From positions 1-30,169 of the forward strand of contig JWZX01002961.1 of NCBI GenBank assembly GCA_001275005.1: 30,169 nt of DNA, written 5' to 3'. The notes beneath the pieces are model-generated. The model was not told where the DNA came from. It saw only the letters and a list, made by a program, of their open reading frames with translations, and did no database searches. Below, in pieces: positions 16,352 through 25,186 of this stretch. Origin of the DNA: Chrysochromulina tobinii. Its lineage: Eukaryota; Haptophyta; Prymnesiales; Chrysochromulinaceae. Positions within the stretch are counted from its first letter, which is position 1. Each line of letters starts with the position of its first letter. A program made the position numbers and the translations under genes.

Positions 16352-18556
16352 TCAGTCATGCAGCGAGGCGTCGTCGTCGTCGTCGTCCGGTGCGTTCGTC
16401 GAGTGTCGGGATGAGCACGAGGCCTCGTTAGCGTCGTCATCTTGGGCTGTGGGAGGCGGCGTGCCGAGGCACATCGCGGGAGGCCAGGTGGACTCGACCC
16501 GCACACGGTCCAAGCGCGCCACACCGAGCGCGTGTAGACGCTCGAAGACGACGCGCAGGCACGATGGGGGTGGGGCGTAGTGGCCGGATGCATTCGTGAT
16601 CGCGACGAGCCACCCGTCGTCGATGGTCATCTCGCCTGCCGCGGCCACGGGCGCCCCCGCCACGAAGGAGGAATGATGGAAGGGCCGCGTGAGGTGCTCG
16701 ACAGTGAGCATCACGCTGCCCTGCGCATCCAGCACAAAGATCGCCACGACGGCGCCGCTTTGAGATCCACCCAGAGGGCGCCCATCATGATCGACGAGAC
16801 GTCCCTCGTGCACACGCAGGGCGCGCATGCGCCGCTCAGACTCGTCATGCAGCCACGTGAGGCTCACCCTCTTGTCACGCACCTCGCCGTAGAATTGGGG
16901 GAGCAGTGGGAAAAGGTGCAGCGTCCCCTCGCCGCCGCGGCTCGTGTCGCCGTGACCTCCGGCGCAGCTCGGGCTGATCCCGCGCCGTAATGAGCACGGA
17001 GCGGAGCTCCTGTGGGGAATCGCGAGGAGCGCCTCCACCTCGCTGCACGTGTGTGCGTCGCTGCACCTCGAGCGCTCCTCGAGCCTCTCTAGCTCGCCCG
17101 GTGAGCAGAGCGCCGTCTGGAGCGAGACCTCGGACTCGTCGATGAACTCCGCCAGCTCCTCAGGAGAGAGCTCCGCCAGCTCCGCCAGCTTCGTCAGCTC
17201 CGTCAGCTTCGTCAGCTCCGACAGCTTCGTCAGCTCCGTCAGCTTCGTCAGCTCCGACAGCTTCGCCGGCGATGCTACCGCCGCGTCCCTACGCGGGGCA
17301 GTGGCCTCCGCGGCCTCGGCCCGCGTCTCCGACCGCGCCGCGCCCGCCGATGCGTTCGCGTCCCTGCCGTAAGCCGCTTCCTCTGGCTTCGAGGTCGGCG
17401 CGGTGAGCACCTCTGAATAGGTAGCCGCGCGGCACGATTCGAGACTAAAGTATCGACCTTCCAGATCCACAGCTCGATCCTCGAGATCCACAGCTCGACC
17501 TCCCAGATCCGCAGCTCGACCTCCCAGATCCGCAGCTCGACCTCCCAGATCCGCAGCTCGACCTTCGAGCGCAGCTCGACACTCCAGATCCACAGCTCGA
17601 CCCTCCTTTTCCGCAGCAGGCTGGAACGACCGGCCGGTGGGCGAGGGGCCACTGGAGCCAACGGAGCTCTCCTGTCGCCGCCCCCGAAGCGCAAACAGGC
17701 GCTCGTAATTGAGCCGCTCCTTTTCGCGCGCGAGCTGCTCGATTCGAAGATCCTTCATTGTCTCTAGATCGAACTGGATTCGGAAATTCTCGCGGAACAC
17801 GTGCGAGAGCAGGTACGACGTCATCAGCGACGCGCCTGTGGCGGCGACGTGCATCGGCAAGAACCAGAGCTGCGCCACGATGTCGATGCCGTGGATCACT
17901 CGCCAGGTGATGCATGCTCGAGCGAGGTTGACGACGAAGCAGATGGTGAGGAGTTGGAGCGCAATCAGCGGATCGGGTGAGAGGAGTACCGTCACGCTGT
18001 ACATGAGGATGCTCGTCCCCACGTAAGACGCCGAGCGATGCGCGACTCTCGCCAGCAGCACCTGGAGCTCCTCCGGCTCGCCATCGCAAGTAAAGTTCTC
18101 CGCGGTCTCGGTCAGGTGCGTCGCTTGAGACGCGTAGATGAGGGCGCCCACCAAGGGCGGCCCAAACCAGCTCAGCAGGACCAGGGGTATCGCCATGCGC
18201 AGAAAACGAGCGTACGAGCGCGCCGAGAGGCCACGGGCGGCTAGGGCCACGCCGATGGCCACTGCTGGCCGGCACAGCATCGAAACGTGTGCGATGCGCT
18301 CACCAAATACGGTCGTGGCGAAGAAATAGGGGCTGTCCCTTATGACTGACCCCAGCTGCGGCGTGAGTGCAGGCTGGCCCAAATGTGCAAAGTAGAGCGT
18401 GGAGAGCATGGTCATGAAGAAGGCATGGCCGAACGTGAGGTACCGAATCCCCTGCCCCTGGAAGGAGTCAAAGGTGTGCGCGCAGAAGGCAGCCTCCTGT
18501 TTTCTGTCAACGAAGCGTCGGCTGCACGCTTGCTGCTCCCACTCGTCACGCGTCAT
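16352..18556 (-). CDS. Polytopic membrane protein with heptad-like repeats and an orphan C-terminal domain
   Basis: 734 residues from the first ATG (the frame extends to a TTG at 18646). About six membrane helices lie within residues 38-250. A coiled coil then follows the last helix directly (FDLETMKDLRIEQLAREKERLNYE), an arrangement seen in membrane signalling proteins such as class III cyclases, but no cyclase domain is present. Residues about 318-368 are seven-residue repeats of the type GRAADLG, from a 21-bp DNA repeat. Residues about 432-465 are six-residue repeats of the type KLTELT. The C-terminal domain at about 595-690 (HHSSFVAGAPVAAAGEMTIDDGW, ITNASGHYAPPP) is a recurring module I recognise from other proteins but cannot name. 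The tail is Asp-rich. No function is assigned. Confidence 0.78.
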   Translation of the reverse strand: MTRDEWEQQACSRRFVDRKQEAAFCAHTFDSFQGQGIRYLTFGHAFFMTMLSTLYFAHLGQPALTPQLGSVIRDSPYFFATTVFGERIAHVSMLCRPAVAIGVALAARGLSARSYARFLRMAIPLVLLSWFGPPLVGALIYASQATHLTETAENFTCDGEPEELQVLLARVAHRSASYVGTSILMYSVTVLLSPDPLIALQLLTICFVVNLARACITWRVIHGIDIVAQLWFLPMHVAATGASLMTSYLLSHVFRENFRIQFDLETMKDLRIEQLAREKERLNYERLFALRGRRQESSVGSSGPSPTGRSFQPAAEKEGRAVDLECRAALEGRAADLGGRAADLGGRAADLGGRAVDLEDRAVDLEGRYFSLESCRAATYSEVLTAPTSKPEEAAYGRDANASAGAARSETRAEAAEATAPRRDAAVASPAKLSELTKLTELTKLSELTKLTELTKLAELAELSPEELAEFIDESEVSLQTALCSPGELERLEERSRCSDAHTCSEVEALLAIPHRSSAPCSLRRGISPSCAGGHGDTSRGGEGTLHLFPLLPQFYGEVRDKRVSLTWLHDESERRMRALRVHEGRLVDHDGRPLGGSQSGAVVAIFVLDAQGSVMLTVEHLTRPFHHSSFVAGAPVAAAGEMTIDDGWLVAITNASGHYAPPPSCLRVVFERLHALGVARLDRVRVESTWPPAMCLGTPPPTAQDDDANEASCSSRHSTNAPDDDDDDASLHD
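17168..17265 (-). repeat. 18-bp coding repeat (KLTELT/KLSELT)
   Basis: About five units of AGCTTCGTCAGCTCCGTC type (forward strand) with small changes, coding a leucine-repeat segment of the polytopic membrane protein. Confidence 0.9.
17459..17605 (-). repeat. 21-bp coding repeat (GRAADLG)
   Basis: About seven units built on CAGATCCGCAGCTCGACCTC (forward strand). They code seven-residue repeats of the polytopic membrane protein. One unit is shortened near 17565-17580. Confidence 0.9.
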
Positions 18557-19186
18557 TCTTGACGCCCCGGAGTTTGGCACGATGACACACTTGCACGCGT
18601 GAATGCCTGCAACCGTTGAGTCGAGACGCGCGTCAGCGGCAATCAACCTGCAGCAAGAGGGCCCATGGCTGCAGCCCTTGGCTTACATGGTGCAAGAATG
18701 GTCAAGTGCGATCTCTGTGCAATTTCGATGAGAGCGGTTTACTTTAAACTTCTTGTGGTTGTGAAGGATTATTTAAGGATTTCATTGGGGGAAGTACAAA
18801 AGTTTTGTCTTCGCTGACTCGAGTCTTGAAGCTTAGATCGACCGTGCTTTGTGTGCATCACGACCCTTACTGACTTTATGCCATTGGTCGCGCGAGCTTG
18901 CCCCCTTATCGAAAATCAGTTGACCTTACCTCCCATCAATGCTCCCATCAAGAGTAATGACTCAACAAGACCATGTGTATACATGTGCGGTTGAGCGCGC
19001 CCGCGGTAACTCCTGGTGCACTGTGTTGGACCCGTATTATTAACAGTCGTCAGTAACTCACGACACGTAAGCCCTACCATGATTTCCGAGTCGACCTCCG
19101 AGATTTCCAGAACACGCTGTTCACGGTCACAGAGGAGAGTGCGCGACACGTGGGTGCGGACTGCGGGTGCGGACGCTTCCAGAACC
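18557..19186. promoter_or_regulatory. Divergent intergenic region
   Basis: 630 bases between divergent starts of the polytopic membrane protein and the KH-domain protein, with a lower-GC stretch at about 18690-18860. Both flanking frames stay open upstream of the chosen ATG (to 18646 and 19016), so short N-terminal extensions are possible. I see no other gene or RNA. Confidence 0.4.
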
Positions 19187-20683
19187 ATGGCGGAGGCCGA
19201 CGACGACGACTCTGTAAACCTCATTGAGCCCGTAGGCAATGACGCCCCTGCACCCTCGCCAAACGTTGACATCGGCGGCGACAACCCTGCACCCGCACCC
19301 AAGCGTCGGCGGCGCTGGGAGGATGCACCGAGTGCACCAGCTGTGCCACCTACGCCAGCTGCACCAGCAGGCACTCCCGCCATCAGCCCAGCGCTCGTAG
19401 CACTCGCGCCAGCGCTCGGCATCATCGGGAGCGGCATAGGCGCCGGCATGCCTGCCGCACACGCGCCCGTCATCGACGGGGCGGTCGCGCAAGCAGCGCA
19501 GGACGCGATACGGCGCGCATTGGGAGGATTCGCGGGCTCGCTTCCGGTGAATGCTGCCGTGAAGTCGGCGGAGTTTTCGCTGGATATCGACATCAACGAT
19601 TCGACGAAGAAGGGCCAGCTGACTAAGAAGCAGACGCAAGAGGATATCACAAAGCAGACGGGCGCCAGCATCTCCATTAAAGGCCGCTACCGGCCGCCAG
19701 GCGACACGTCGACAGACGAGATGCCGTTGCACCTTCACCTCGAGGCTCGCTCGCAGGAGGACCTGGATGCAGCGGCAGCGATCATCCACCAGATCATGGG
19801 TCCCGTGCAGCCGCCTCCGCTGCCCGATGGCTACACGCTGATGGCGCCGCTCGCGCCGCCGCCGCCGCCGCAGACCTTTGTGCCGGGCCAGCTCAAGATC
19901 TCGCCATCTGTGACGGTCCCGACGGGCGGGCCACCGCCCTCGAACGCCGCGGCGATGCACGTTTGCCGGCTCGAGGTGGGGGTGGACCCGGCGGCGGGGT
20001 ACCAGATACGCGGCAAGCTGCTGGGGCCCAAGGGGTCGTATCTCAAACACATTCAGGAGACTACCGGCACGCGCGTGCAGCTGAGCGGCTTTGGCTCGGG
20101 TAATATGACGCCCGAAGGGCGCGAGGCGGACCATCCGCTCTCGCTCTCGCTGAACGCGCCCTCGGCCGAACAGCTCGAGGTCGCACGCGTGCTGGCCGAG
20201 GATCTCATTAGGGCCGTGAAGGAGGACTGGTATCGACGAAACCCACCCGCCGGAGCGCCTCCCGCTGCTGGGACGCTCCCACCGCCCATGCCAGCGATGC
20301 CGCCGCCGCCCAGTGGTCCGCCGCCGCCGTATGGCATCGTGCCGCCCGGCTACCCGCCCCCCCCACCGTATGGCTACCCGCCGCCGGGAGCTTACCCGGG
20401 CTACCCGCCCCCGCCATACGGGTACCCCGGTCCACCGCCCATGTATCCGCCGCCGCCGGGCGCCTACCCGCCGCCACCATACTCGGGCGCACCGCCGCCG
20501 CATCCGGGCGCATGGCCACCGGACGGACCGCCGCCGCCGCCGCCGCCATACGGGCCGCCACCGCCACCGCCACCGTCATACGGCGCTCCGCCGCCACCGC
20601 CACCGCCACCGCCACCGCCGTCGCAGAACGCGCCACCGCCACCGCCACCGCCACCGCCGCCGCCACCGCCGCCGCCGTCCTGA
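19187..20683 (+). CDS. KH-domain, proline-rich splicing-type protein (KHDC4-like)
   Basis: 498 residues from the ATG at 19187. The N-terminus is acidic, then KRRRRWE (39-45), a motif shared by several splicing proteins. A first KH-like domain spans about 126-208 (SLDIDINDS, LTKKQTQEDITKQTGASISIKGRY, RPPG). A second spans about 255-348 and has the GxxG loop as GPKG at 280-283 followed by SYLKHIQETTG, close to the KH/QUA2-type domains of KHDC4 and SF1. The last 145 residues are Pro/Gly/Tyr-rich, ending in long Pro runs coded by CCG/CCA. This composition suggests an RNA-binding protein of the spliceosome periphery that recruits WW, GYF or similar partners. KHDC4 (BLOM7) is my best family match; an SF1-like role is the alternative. 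Confidence 0.82.
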   Translation: MAEADDDDSVNLIEPVGNDAPAPSPNVDIGGDNPAPAPKRRRRWEDAPSAPAVPPTPAAPAGTPAISPALVALAPALGIIGSGIGAGMPAAHAPVIDGAVAQAAQDAIRRALGGFAGSLPVNAAVKSAEFSLDIDINDSTKKGQLTKKQTQEDITKQTGASISIKGRYRPPGDTSTDEMPLHLHLEARSQEDLDAAAAIIHQIMGPVQPPPLPDGYTLMAPLAPPPPPQTFVPGQLKISPSVTVPTGGPPPSNAAAMHVCRLEVGVDPAAGYQIRGKLLGPKGSYLKHIQETTGTRVQLSGFGSGNMTPEGREADHPLSLSLNAPSAEQLEVARVLAEDLIRAVKEDWYRRNPPAGAPPAAGTLPPPMPAMPPPPSGPPPPYGIVPPGYPPPPPYGYPPPGAYPGYPPPPYGYPGPPPMYPPPPGAYPPPPYSGAPPPHPGAWPPDGPPPPPPPYGPPPPPPPSYGAPPPPPPPPPPPSQNAPPPPPPPPPPPPPPPS

Positions 20684-21371
20684 AGCCCGCATCTTGGAGA
20701 AAGGCCGGAGCAGCCCCAATGCGAGACCTGGGTCTGCCGCAGAGGCTCGCGTCTTCCCCACAGGTCTGGACACAGGAGGCCACTGGCGGGTACGACGGGC
20801 GTTTACGAAGGGCATATGGCGAGCACATATGACGACGGGATGGGCCCCGGTGGGGTCCGCATGCACAGAGCAGCCGATGCACACGACACTCGACATTGCT
20901 ATGCCACCCTCGTGGGGTGGCGCTCTAAGCCTTCGAACAAGAGGATCGCCCTTCGCCGAATGCCGCGCCTCCGGCTCCGCCGAGCCACGCAGCGCACAGC
21001 AGGGTGGACCGGGAGTGCTGAGGGTCAGAGGGTCGAATGGGTGATCTTGAACGAGTATAGTCCATTTGAATAATCCGCTGATCATACATCCGGACCCCCG
21101 CCCGTCCCGGGCGGGAGACCCAAGGCCGAAACGCGAAAAATCAAAAATCGGCATCGTAGTCGCGGTAGTCCGCCCATCCGGAAGACCGCGGCCTATCCGG
21201 CCCGGGGGTTAGACACGACGTCTTGACGATACGCGGTCGATACGTCTTACGTGGCCGGCCGCGCGGCTTCGGCCAAAACGCACAAGAAACCAAGATGCTA
21301 CACAGAGAGAGGCTCTATTGATGTCTGAGCACCGGCTATCAGTCGGCCAGCGAGATTCAATCCAGCGAGCA
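20684..21371. other. Convergent intergenic region
   Basis: 688 bases between the KH-domain gene (+) and the ankyrin gene (-). It contains a GC hairpin at 21097-21115 (CCCGCCCG-TCC-CGGGCGGG). I compared it by eye with U1-U6 snRNA, SRP RNA and tRNA signatures and found no match. No gene is supported. Confidence 0.4.
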
Positions 21372-22139
21372 TCATTGCACGAGGCAGCAGCCGCTGGCGC
21401 TGGCGCCCGCGGGGGGCGCGGGCGTGCCTCCCGTGCCGCCGCCACCGTCGGCCTTTCCCTTCGTTGTGTCCAGAAAGCCCATCACCTCTGTGTAGCCGTT
21501 CGCCTGCCGATGCGCACGGGGCCATCGCCGGGAACGTGAGGCCGGCGACATGCACGGCGACTCGACGCGGCAACGCAGCGGGCGAGCACGCACCTTGGCC
21601 AGATCGTACGCTGTCATGTTATCTTCATCCTTTGCCGCCTGATCCGCGCCTTTTCCCACGAGGAATCTGACGACCTCTGGCTTATTCGTGCCCGCAGCAG
21701 AGTGCAGCGGTGTAGACCCCGACTTGGTTGTTTTTGCAAGCATCCCAGACCCGTCGCCGTGCGCGAAGACGAGGGCGCAGCATTCTACGTTGTGTGGGGC
21801 AGGCCCCATCGCAGCCCAATGCAGCGACGTTCGCTTGAGCGCGTCCACAATGTTCGGGTCGGCACCCTCCTCAATGAGAAGTTGAGCGCACTCTGTAAAA
21901 CCTCCTCCTAGAGCCCGGTGCAAAGCTGTTCGACCTGTGAGCAAGCGAGCAGACACACGATTCAGACTGAGTCTCATCACCCTTGCGCTGGCGTTCCGCC
22001 TCCAGCACCGGCGTGTGGGTTGAAGGCGGCTCGTACCTTGCGCGCCGGTCTCATTCACATTAAGGCCCTCGTTGATCAGAGCCTCAATTTCGTGCCTATT
22101 GCCGTCGCGAGCCGCCTTGTGAAGGCTTGACTCCGGCAT
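21372..22139 (-). CDS. Ankyrin-repeat protein with C-terminal CaaX box; two in-frame introns
   Basis: Exons 22139-22037, 21934-21594 and 21503-21372 give 191 residues. Four to five ankyrin repeats are visible (SSLHKAARDGNRHEIEALIN, RTALHRALGGGFTECAQLLIEEGADPN in two overlapping parts, TSLHWAAM, STPLHSAAGTNKPEVVRFLVGKGAD, MTAYDLAKANGYTEVMGFL). Introns were placed where non-ankyrin sequence interrupts the repeat phase; splicing restores GAQ-GRTALH and DLAK-ANGYTEV with GT-AG borders. A Gly/Pro-rich tail ends in CCLVQ. CLVQ is a CaaX box, and Gln at the last position favours farnesylation, with the preceding Cys a possible palmitoylation site. Membrane tethering of a protein-interaction module is inferred. 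It is divergent from the reticulon gene with 216 bases between starts. Confidence 0.85.
   Translation of the reverse strand: MPESSLHKAARDGNRHEIEALINEGLNVNETGAQGTSRLQPTRRCWRRNASARVMRLSLNRVSARLLTGRTALHRALGGGFTECAQLLIEEGADPNIVDALKRTSLHWAAMGPAPHNVECCALVFAHGDGSGMLAKTTKSGSTPLHSAAGTNKPEVVRFLVGKGADQAAKDEDNMTAYDLAKVRARPLRCRVESPCMSPASRSRRWPRAHRQANGYTEVMGFLDTTKGKADGGGGTGGTPAPPAGASASGCCLVQ
21504..21593 (-). other. Intron 2 (90 nt, in-frame) of the ankyrin gene
   Basis: The donor is CCAAG|GTGCGTGC and the acceptor ATCGGCAG|GCGAACG. It is also a multiple of three without stops. Removal joins DLAK to ANGYTEV, restoring the last ankyrin repeat. Confidence 0.82.
21935..22036 (-). other. Intron 1 (102 nt, in-frame) of the ankyrin gene
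   Basis: The donor is CAAG|GTACGAG and the acceptor TGCTCACAG|GTCGAAC. The length is a multiple of three and no in-frame stop is present; the retained sequence would break an ankyrin repeat. Confidence 0.85.
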
Positions 22140-22355
22140 CAGGATTGATTGTACAAGTGACAAGTGATCAGAGTGATCGGTTTTGGAGTGCCAAATCTCA
22201 TTATTTTCAATACATGTAGAAGTGCTATCTCTCCAATAAGAGCTCGAATTCTGTTTCGAGAATGCACATGCGCCGTGAAATGGCGAAGCTCCAAAAAAGG
22301 AAGCTTGTGGGTCGCGATTTCGGCAATCCGTATTGAGTGGTGTGGCGTCTTCGCC

Positions 22356-22937
22356 ATGCATACCTCCACGCTGCGCGAGCTCGTCTTGTGGACATCGCCT
22401 GTCGAGTCTGGGCTTGCTCTTTCCGTTGGCCTCGCCATCTTTTACGCGATCGGCGTGCTGCAGCACTCGTGTATCGGGCTGCTCTGCACGCTCGCCGGAC
22501 TGCACCTCGCCTCACGGCTCGTGCAGGCGAAACTTTCCGGTGACAAGAAGCTGACGGGGTTTTCGATTACGCCCGATGCTGCCGATCGCCTTGCCGCGCG
22601 TGTGGCAGACACCGTCAGGGACTGTGCATTCACGATCATGTCTTTGGCCAATGTCGAGGACCAACGTACCACCCTCATCTGGACGCTCGCGCTGCTGGCG
22701 ACCGGTCAGGCGCTGCGCTGGCTCAGCATCACCTTCGTTGCCTTCGTCGCATTCGCCGCCGTTTTCTCGCTCCCCAAGCTGTACGAGACGCGCAAACAGC
22801 AGTGCGACGCCTTGCTGGAGCAGGCCCACGCCAAGCTGGAGCAGGTCCGCACCGCAGCCATCCAGCAATACAGAAAGGTCATCGCCAGCCGCGCGACGAG
22901 CCAAACGTGCGATAATATCGACAAGAAGCGGCTGTGA
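22356..22937 (+). CDS. Reticulon-family ER membrane-shaping protein
   Basis: 193 residues. The reticulon homology domain fills nearly the whole protein: ELVLWTSPVESG at 8-19 is the usual opening, followed by a long hydrophobic hairpin (about 20-56), a soluble loop (about 57-108), a second hairpin (about 109-138), and FSLPKLYETRKQQCD at 137-151, equivalent to the family's PxxYE box. A helical tail follows. The last four residues, KKRL, fit a dilysine (KKxx) ER-retrieval signal. Reticulons insert hairpins into the outer leaflet and curve ER tubules. The chosen ATG at 22356 directly precedes the domain; the frame is open further upstream but that part reads as leader. It is divergent from the ankyrin gene. 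Confidence 0.88.
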   Translation: MHTSTLRELVLWTSPVESGLALSVGLAIFYAIGVLQHSCIGLLCTLAGLHLASRLVQAKLSGDKKLTGFSITPDAADRLAARVADTVRDCAFTIMSLANVEDQRTTLIWTLALLATGQALRWLSITFVAFVAFAAVFSLPKLYETRKQQCDALLEQAHAKLEQVRTAAIQQYRKVIASRATSQTCDNIDKKRL

Positions 22938-23629
22938 CACTGCTCGAGGGCGGGGTTCGTTGAGACCAAAGTTACACCAAAGCATCGAGCATGCCGCGAC
23001 TGCCGACCCGCGAGGCGCTAGGGATCAGTGAACATCAACAGCCACCGAACACGCGAACAGGTACGTGGCAATACCTATGCATGAGAGACGAGAGAGTGGA
23101 GTTTCCGCGCCGTACTGTTCCATGATGTGAGAGTGATCTCCGCGCATTACTTTTTCCATTCGGTCTCAGCGCCTTGAACAGTCGCGGAGATCCGAGATGC
23201 ACGCACACAGCCACAGGCGCTGCGCGTTTACCGCAGTTGGTCAATATATATTGCTCAATTCAATTCCAAATTCTATCATTTCTATTCGATTGTGCACCGA
23301 CTCTATCTAGAAAAGTATACCTCGGCCGCCTACTCGGACTCTAGGTGCAGTTCGCAGGAGTGTTCCGTGAATAACATGGAATAACTCGTGTTGAGAAAGG
23401 GTCAGTTGAATCGAGACACAAGGTACCGACCAGCCACTACCACACGAAACACAGGACAGACGGGCGCTGTCACCGCGGTCGCGTCGCTCGGTGTGCATAT
23501 TCACAGTGAACATTTTCGTCCTGATGCACGCTGTATCAACTCCTGTGACGCTTTGTGCACCCCGTCCTTGCACGCGTTCTGCGTTCTTCAGACGCACTTG
23601 TAGTGTCGTGATCTGCAAGCGTGAGAGCG
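22938..23629. other. Intergenic region
   Basis: 692 bases between two plus-strand genes, with an AT-rich patch at about 23240-23320 that could be promoter sequence of the downstream WH2-PX gene. No gene, RNA or repeat is supported. Confidence 0.4.
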
Positions 23630-25036
23630 ATGGCAGAGCGCAATGCTCTGCTTGACGCCATCAAGAACGGCAAGTCGCTCAAAAAGACGGTAACCGTCGA
23701 TAAGTCGGAGGTCAAGGGGGCTGGAGGTGTTATAGGCAAGCCAGGCGAGAAGCCACCACCCACGGAGCCGGACACTGCTGCGCCAGACCTCAAGGCCATG
23801 AAGGCGAACCTTGCGGCCATGTTTAAGCCGCCTGGTGCACCTGCACCGCCGCCGATGGCGCCGCCGCCGATGGCGCCGCCGCCGATGGCGCCGCCAATGG
23901 CGCCGCCGCCAATGGCGCCACCACCGATGGCGCCGCCTCGTCTCGCGCCGCCGCCGATGGCACCACCTCCGCTAGCGCCGCCTCCTCTCGCGTCGCCTCC
24001 TCCCGCGCCGCCTCCTCTCGCGCCGCCTCCTCTCGCGCCGCCTCCGATCCTAGCGCCGCCTCCTCTCCCAGGCGCGAGCGGCGGCACGGCTCCGTCACCT
24101 TCCCTCTCGCCCGAGGTGTCGCCGCCATTGGGCGTTGACGCGGGCAAGCGAGAGAAAAGGAAGAGCAAGAGCTCCAAACGACTCTCGCTCAATGCCCCTG
24201 GGATGGCTGCGAATGGCAACGAGCAACAATCTCGCTGGGTGACGGCGCCCAAGGCTGGCGAATCGTCGAGCAGTAGCGGCGCAGGCGCCGGCAGCAGCAT
24301 CCTGGCCGCCGAGGGCGCCAGCGCCAATGGCAGCAAGACGAAGCGCGTCAGCGTCGTGGAACCGACGGACCCGACACGTCGCGATCGGGAGGGCTCGGTG
24401 GCGTCGACAGTGGGCGATGCGCCTCTGGACACGAGTAGCGCGCTTGTGCTCGAACGGCCGAGCGGCTCAGCGCTGTTAGCGGCGCAACGGACTGAGAAGT
24501 CGGAGGCGAAGCGGGCCAAAGAAGAGGCGGCTCGCGAGCTACTCGAGCGACGGGCGCGCGATTCACTCATGATGCTTCGTAACATTCCCGTCGTCCAATG
24601 CGCCATCGTGGGCGCGATGCCCTCGTCCTCCATGGCGTCCTCCTCCTTGGATGGCTCGTCCTCCTCCAAGATGGCGATGAGCTCGAGCTACACGGTCTAC
24701 CAAATCGAGCTGTCGGTGCGCAAGGACGAGTTCAAGGAGGCAAGGCACACTGTGTGGCACCGCTACTCCGATTTCGTCGCGCTGCACCACGTCCTCCTTA
24801 AGAAATGGGGCAACCACGCGGAATTTCCAAAGCTGCCCGCCAAGAAGATGACGATGATGGGCCTATCGCGCAAGCAGATCGAGGAGCGGCAGAAGGGCCT
24901 CGATGCTTACCTGAAAGAGCTCTTCGAGAAGCTCAACTGGTCGATCGAGCCAAATATCCGAGCCTTCATACAGGCAGATAAATGGGTCAAGGAGCGTCGC
25001 ACGCGCGCTGTCTCCTCGGCCTCGCCGGCGCGCTGA
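23630..25036 (+). CDS. WH2-polyproline-PX domain protein
   Basis: 468 residues. Residues 2-21 form a WH2 actin-monomer-binding motif (AERNALLDAIKNGKSLKKTV: amphipathic helix plus LKKT box). Residues about 67-160 are a proline tract with repeated PPPMA units, suited to profilin or SH3-like partners. A Ser/Lys-rich linker and a short charged coiled coil (about 285-310, KSEAKRAKEEAARELLERRARD) follow. Residues 353-452 are a PX domain: RYSDF with R378 as the expected phosphoinositide contact, then FPKLPAKKM, and IEERQKGLDAYLKELF. The architecture suggests a link between phosphoinositide membranes, probably endosomal, and actin assembly; this is inference. The first ATG at 23630 puts the WH2 motif at the very N-terminus, as is typical. 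Confidence 0.88.
   Translation: MAERNALLDAIKNGKSLKKTVTVDKSEVKGAGGVIGKPGEKPPPTEPDTAAPDLKAMKANLAAMFKPPGAPAPPPMAPPPMAPPPMAPPMAPPPMAPPPMAPPRLAPPPMAPPPLAPPPLASPPPAPPPLAPPPLAPPPILAPPPLPGASGGTAPSPSLSPEVSPPLGVDAGKREKRKSKSSKRLSLNAPGMAANGNEQQSRWVTAPKAGESSSSSGAGAGSSILAAEGASANGSKTKRVSVVEPTDPTRRDREGSVASTVGDAPLDTSSALVLERPSGSALLAAQRTEKSEAKRAKEEAARELLERRARDSLMMLRNIPVVQCAIVGAMPSSSMASSSLDGSSSSKMAMSSSYTVYQIELSVRKDEFKEARHTVWHRYSDFVALHHVLLKKWGNHAEFPKLPAKKMTMMGLSRKQIEERQKGLDAYLKELFEKLNWSIEPNIRAFIQADKWVKERRTRAVSSASPAR
23838..24068 (+). repeat. Coding proline/methionine tandem repeat
   Basis: Repeats of ATGGCGCCGCCGCCG type (15 bp) at about 23850-23935, grading into CGCCGCCTCCTCTCG type, code the PPPMA and PPPLA units of the WH2-PX protein. 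Confidence 0.85.
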
Positions 25037-25186
25037 GTTTGTCAAGCCGCCCGCCAGGATAGCGCGCGACCTCGTGCGGGGCTGGGCTGTGCCAGTGTGC
25101 CTGTGGCCGTCCTCCAGGTGGGTTGGCGAATGTGTTTCTGGAGTGTTCGTTGAGATCGTGTGAATGTGAAGGAAGATTCGTCTCAC

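Noticed and set aside
16096-16593. Minus-strand frame with 12-residue repeats over the 36-bp minisatellite
   Set aside because: It overlaps the C-terminal end of the membrane protein in another frame, and the repeat simply has a length divisible by three.
19127-20503. Minus-strand Arg-rich frame opposite the KH-domain gene
   Set aside because: An Arg/His-rich composition from reversed Pro codons; the KH motifs are on the plus strand.
21050-21330. Possible structured RNA gene (GC hairpin at 21097-21115, box-like TGATGT and CTGA words)
   Set aside because: No match by eye to snRNA, SRP, RNase P or box C/D snoRNA consensus. A covariance-model search would decide.
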